Shown: piece by piece, positions 15,374-17,827 of the stretch
How positions within the stretch are numbered: position 1 is the stretch's first letter
Layout: each line of letters begins with the position of its first letter
From: JBBSUX01 sp038234045
GTDB taxonomy: Bacteria > Pseudomonadota > Gammaproteobacteria > Burkholderiales > Burkholderiaceae_C
Assembly: GCA_038234045.1 (NCBI GenBank)
Contig: JBBSUX010000038.1
Coordinates: forward strand, 1 to 17,827
Reading direction: 5' to 3'
Length of the DNA: 17,827 bases
Made by a program: the position numbers and the translations under genes
The notes under the pieces: generated by a model
Seen by the model: only the letters and a program-made list of their open reading frames with translations
Told to the model about the DNA's origin: nothing
Databases searched by the model: none

Positions 15374-16207
15374 TTACTGATTCATCTTGTAGATGGCGGT
15401 CAATGTGATGACCTGGTCTTCATCAAACGCGCGACCGCTGCTGGAGGTGGCGCCCGCCGCGCCCTCAGTCGTCCCCACCTGGTTATTGCCCGCCCATTCG
15501 ACGCCAGGGCCATTGGGTGTTCCGTTGGCCACCCCTTGCAGCCGGAAGCGACCCTCCCGCGAATCCGGCTTGCCGTCGATCATCTGATCCAGCATGCGCG
15601 CCAGATCAGGGGTGAGGCCAGAAATCACCATCACGTTTCCGGCGCCATCGGCGCTGCCCGGCGGGTTCCATTGGAAACAGACCTGAACTTCCTGCGGGTT
15701 GCCGTTGGTGTCGAGGTAGACGTAGCGGTCTTCGGAGCCTTCTGCACGGCCCGGGGGCATGCGAACACCCATGCGGTTCATTTCTATGCGGAGGTTGTTG
15801 GCCGCGATCGTTTCTACGGCCCGCGTCATCCCGGCCGCCGCAGCGCCGTTGCAGATGGCTTTCTGACCGGCAACCGCCGTCATGTCGCCGCCAGATACCG
15901 GCGCACTATTTCCGGCTGTGTAATTCGCGCCGTCGACCATGATGCGGGGTGCCGTTTGCGAATCGCCCACCACGACGCCAGCGCGCTGGTAATAGGCGTT
16001 GTAAGCCTGTTCCCATTGATCGACGAACTTGTTCTTGATCTTGGTGTATTCAGCGTTGCGCTGAACGTCCTTGCCGATGGCGATGGCGCCGATGATCAAA
16101 CCGATCACGGCGAGGACGATGGCCATTTCGACCAATGTAAAACCGGCGTTGCGCGTGCCGTGACGACGAGCGAGCGCGCGGACTTTGAAGGGAGTGATGA
16201 TGGCCAT
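15374..16207 (-). CDS. Type IV pilin, first gene of the operon (likely major subunit)
   Basis: This 277-residue prepilin has a 22-residue leader with basic residues, Gly22, then FTLVE (Glu27 at +5) and the hydrophobic N-terminal helix to about 44. The mature protein is about 255 residues with Cys119 and Cys177, expected to form one disulfide. The C-terminal half holds the conserved block PPGRAEG (151-157), EVQVCFQWNPPG (173-184), GLTPDLAR (197-204) and DGKPDSREGRFRLQG (211-225); the loop DGKPDSREG might bind a metal. An AGAGG stretch lies four bases before the ATG as a ribosome site. It is first after a 123-bp intergenic region with possible operator sequences, the usual place for the major pilin. 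It is followed at 27 bp by its paralogue. Confidence 0.94.
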   Translation of the reverse strand: MAIITPFKVRALARRHGTRNAGFTLVEMAIVLAVIGLIIGAIAIGKDVQRNAEYTKIKNKFVDQWEQAYNAYYQRAGVVVGDSQTAPRIMVDGANYTAGNSAPVSGGDMTAVAGQKAICNGAAAAGMTRAVETIAANNLRIEMNRMGVRMPPGRAEGSEDRYVYLDTNGNPQEVQVCFQWNPPGSADGAGNVMVISGLTPDLARMLDQMIDGKPDSREGRFRLQGVANGTPNGPGVEWAGNNQVGTTEGAAGATSSSGRAFDEDQVITLTAIYKMNQ

Positions 16208-16221
16208 GCTGCCTCTTGGGT

Positions 16222-16256
16222 GGATCGACGACCTTTTCGAAAAAGGTGGCGGATCC
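16222..16256 (-). repeat. Hairpin in presumed 5' leader of the pilin mRNA
   Basis: Perfect 7-bp arms ACCTTTT and AAAAGGT face each other across CGA (16231-16247). The pairing extends outward to 16-base arms with three mismatches, ending in GGATC/GATCC. The structure ends about 15 bases before the first pilin start codon. It is not followed by a T run, so it is more likely a leader hairpin (stability or access to the ribosome site) or a protein-binding palindrome than a terminator. Confidence 0.45.
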
Positions 16257-16258
16257 TA

Positions 16259-16294
16259 GGCAACTGGCGTTAGATAACCGTTAGAAGAGTTGCC
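16259..16294. promoter_or_regulatory. 36-bp inverted repeat enclosing direct repeats, candidate operator
   Basis: Arms GGCAACT (16259-16265) and AGTTGCC (16288-16294) are perfect inverted copies. Between them, CGTTAGA occurs twice (16268-16274 and 16279-16285), 11 bp apart, which puts both copies on one face of the helix. This nested layout, 52-87 bp upstream of the pilin start, fits an activator or repressor site. The partner is unknown; the upstream STAND-type regulator is a natural suspect. Confidence 0.4.
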
Positions 16295-16310
16295 GAATGT
16301 AATTTCTGCG

Positions 16311-16328
16311 CGTTGCACGTAGGCAACG
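16311..16328 (-). terminator. Inverted repeat after the STAND/TPR gene, weak terminator or binding site
   Basis: CGTTGC and GCAACG, 6-bp perfect arms with a six-base spacer, start two bases after the TAG stop of the upstream gene. There is no T run downstream, so intrinsic termination would be poor. The arm sequence GTTGC/GCAAC recurs in the 36-bp element nearby, so it may instead be a further binding site of the same factor. Confidence 0.3.
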
Positions 16329-16330
16329 TC

Positions 16331-17827
16331 CTACGTCGCCATCGGTGGTACCCAGCGCGCCAGCCAGCCATGTGCGCCCAATGCCCGTGCCTGCAGAACT
16401 GCGGTTGCAAAGGCGGTGTCCGCCAGTGCCGTGCGGCCGAGCTGCGCAAGTGCAAGAGATTTCAAGCGCCACAAGTCCATGCTGCATTGGCGGTGCTCGG
16501 ATTCGGCCAATGCCGCCAGCGTGTCCTCAATGAGCCGGACCGCGACCTCTTGCTGGCCACTTGCAACCAGAGAACCCGCCACGAGCCAGTGCGCTGTACC
16601 CCGTGCGGCTGCGTAGCCCTGCAACAGGCCTTCTGAACTGCGAATCAGCTCTGGCAGATCGATCGGCCGCGCGCTGTTGGCGTAGGCGAGTGCCCGCAGG
16701 AGATCGGCCACGCAGGACCAGAATCCGAACCCTTCCCGTACTGCCGTAGCTGCTGCTGCTTCTGCGTGTGCGGGGAGTGCCGTTTGATCGCCGTCGCACC
16801 ATGCCACGAAGCCCGCAAAACAGCTGGCGATGCACAAATCTTGTTTGGTGCTGGAGCCGGCCGCGAACGTGGCGGCCTCCTCCACCATCTGCTTGCTACC
16901 CTCAGGTTCGCCAACGAACCATAGCAGCCAGCCCATTTCGGCTCGCGCGAAGACAGCCAAATCAGACGGGAAATAGGACATCCGCTGCTGCAGGGTCAGC
17001 TCAAGACCAAGCTTGATGTTGCGCTCCAGCCAGCCACGAGCCGATACGAAGTCTGCGAGCCAGAACATGGTGTTTCCCAGTGCCCAGTACGCGGTGTATT
17101 GCTGAGCGGGCGTGGTTGCCGAATCCAGCATTTTCTGGGCGTATTCAACGCCTTGTAGATGGCCTTGCGAGCTGGATCCCAGGTAAGCCAAGGCCAGTGC
17201 GCCGAAAGCAGTGTCCGCATCCATCGCTTGGATCGAGCTCGCGGTTTGGTGTGCCTGAAGGGCGATGCTGTGCGCGTGCGCAGAGCCATAACCGTCGCGG
17301 GCTATGAGGCAGCGCGCAAGCGCAATGCGGGCGTTCACTCCTTCGACTGTATTTGGATCATCCAGCTGGCTGAGCTGGTCCCAGCTGTCGCAGGCGGAGG
17401 AGTAATCGTCCGCTTCCATCGCGTGCTGGGCTGCCGCGCGCCAAGCATCGCGGGCCTCGTCTTCAGATTTGCCGAGTTGCCAGAGACGCGCAGCCTCGGC
17501 ATGGCGCTGTTGCTGCGCCATCAAGCGTGCGGCCTGCCGCGCCTGCTGCTCGACAACGGCAAGCGGCGTCGAGGTCAAAAGATGCTCACGCAGCCGCGGA
17601 TGAAAAAACGAAAGCTGCTGATCCGTGCGCGCTACCAGAAGCCCAGTGGTCAGTCCGCGCTCGCATGCAGCACTGGTGCGGTCCGCACCGCACAGCGCCG
17701 CCAAGTCTGTCGTGTCGAACAGCATGCCCAGAATGGCGGCCATTTCAAGCGCCGAACGCGCTTGACCAAGCCGATTCATCATGGCCTGGCAGAACTCGTC
17801 GAAATGGCCGCCGCTGCTGCTCGCGGA
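16331..17827 (-). CDS. STAND-type ATPase/TPR regulator, C-terminal part (5' end beyond window)
   Basis: The frame is open to the right edge without a stop; 498 residues are visible, and the ATG pair near 17782 is probably internal. The visible part begins in a helical region with AAILGMLFDTTDLAALCG and FFHPRLREHLL, typical of the winged-helix end of STAND/AAA ATPases. It then forms a long series of TPR-like helices. The C-terminus (SMDLWRLKSLALAQLG ... TAFATAVLQARALGAHGWLARW) matches the ending common in CadC- or BTAD-type regulators and cyclase-linked ATPases. No LuxR-type helix-turn-helix is present at the C-terminus, so any DNA-binding or cyclase domain would be N-terminal, outside the window. 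It lies just upstream of the pilus operon in the same direction and may control it. Confidence 0.8.
   Translation of the reverse strand, partial: SASSSGGHFDEFCQAMMNRLGQARSALEMAAILGMLFDTTDLAALCGADRTSAACERGLTTGLLVARTDQQLSFFHPRLREHLLTSTPLAVVEQQARQAARLMAQQQRHAEAARLWQLGKSEDEARDAWRAAAQHAMEADDYSSACDSWDQLSQLDDPNTVEGVNARIALARCLIARDGYGSAHAHSIALQAHQTASSIQAMDADTAFGALALAYLGSSSQGHLQGVEYAQKMLDSATTPAQQYTAYWALGNTMFWLADFVSARGWLERNIKLGLELTLQQRMSYFPSDLAVFARAEMGWLLWFVGEPEGSKQMVEEAATFAAGSSTKQDLCIASCFAGFVAWCDGDQTALPAHAEAAAATAVREGFGFWSCVADLLRALAYANSARPIDLPELIRSSEGLLQGYAAARGTAHWLVAGSLVASGQQEVAVRLIEDTLAALAESEHRQCSMDLWRLKSLALAQLGRTALADTAFATAVLQARALGAHGWLARWVPPMAT

Larger units (their letters stand above)
16208..16330 (-). 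promoter_or_regulatory. Intergenic region, probable pilus operon promoter region
   Basis: This 123-bp gap separates the STAND/TPR gene stop from the first pilin start, and is the only sizeable gap in the window. It holds three symmetric elements listed separately. I looked for sigma-54 (TGGCAC...TTGCT) and good sigma-70 hexamers on the minus strand and found none convincing; TATCTA near 16270-16275 and TAGGAT near 16253-16258 are the nearest -10 candidates. That suggests an activated promoter, or cotranscription with the upstream gene. Confidence 0.5.

Noticed and set aside
15320..16273. Long plus-strand open frame (317 codons)
   Set aside because: Antisense to both pilins; its repeated segments mirror the paralogous pilin sequence, so it is a shadow of high-GC coding.
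16208..16330. Sigma-54 promoter for pilin expression
   Set aside because: Type IV pilins are often RpoN-dependent, but no GG...GC pair with correct -24/-12 context was found on the minus strand.
1..17827. CRISPR array, tRNA, rRNA, insertion sequence or transposase
   Set aside because: No evenly spaced repeats, no RNA gene signatures, no transposase-like protein and no terminal inverted repeats were seen.

Overview
This window comes from a GC-rich proteobacterium, probably a betaproteobacterium or a Xanthomonadales-type gammaproteobacterium. I infer that from base composition and protein flavour only; no rRNA or tRNA gene is present to settle it. Essentially everything is coded on the minus strand, so the transcript reads from the right edge to the left. 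It is one long type IV pilus operon whose parts list most resembles the MSHA (MshL/M/N/E/G) branch.

Right edge (16331-17827): the 3' part of a large STAND-type ATPase/TPR protein, probably the upstream regulator. A 123-bp intergenic gap (16208-16330) carries a 36-bp inverted repeat enclosing two TCTAACG-type direct repeats, and a strong hairpin in the presumed leader. The operon then starts with two tandem, clearly paralogous large type IV pilins (15374-16207 and 14435-15346). Next is an inner-membrane assembly block: a PilO-like protein, a PilM/PilN-like (GspL-like) fusion, a GspB/MshK-like protein, and an unrecognised single-TM protein with an internal duplication. A minor prepilin (10492-11307), a lipoprotein secretin (MshL family), a TPR protein (MshN-like), an ExeA/MshM-like AAA ATPase with a peptidoglycan-binding tail, the GspE/MshE assembly ATPase and the GspF/PilC/MshG platform protein follow. 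The left end holds a giant 787-residue prepilin-like protein and another prepilin-like gene that runs off the left edge.

Most neighbours overlap by ATGA, GTGA or TGATG junctions, so they should be translationally coupled. In the inferred machine, the two pilins build the fibre. GspE powers assembly through GspF, and the PilM/N-, PilO- and MshK-like proteins link the motor to the secretin. The AAA/peptidoglycan-binding and TPR proteins help place the secretin in the wall. The three RLPCP-type prepilins would prime or cap the fibre.

The most unusual element is the 787-residue prepilin. It keeps a prepilin N-terminus and a cysteine-bearing core domain, shared with the 271-residue and the truncated left-edge proteins. 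To this it adds a ~110-residue, almost uncharged Gly/Ala-rich hydrophobic segment, a ~260-residue helical stalk and a small four-cysteine module. The hydrophobic segment followed by long helices recalls helical pore-forming toxins, so this could be a pilus tip device that acts on membranes; that is inference. No retraction ATPase (PilT) or prepilin peptidase lies in the window.
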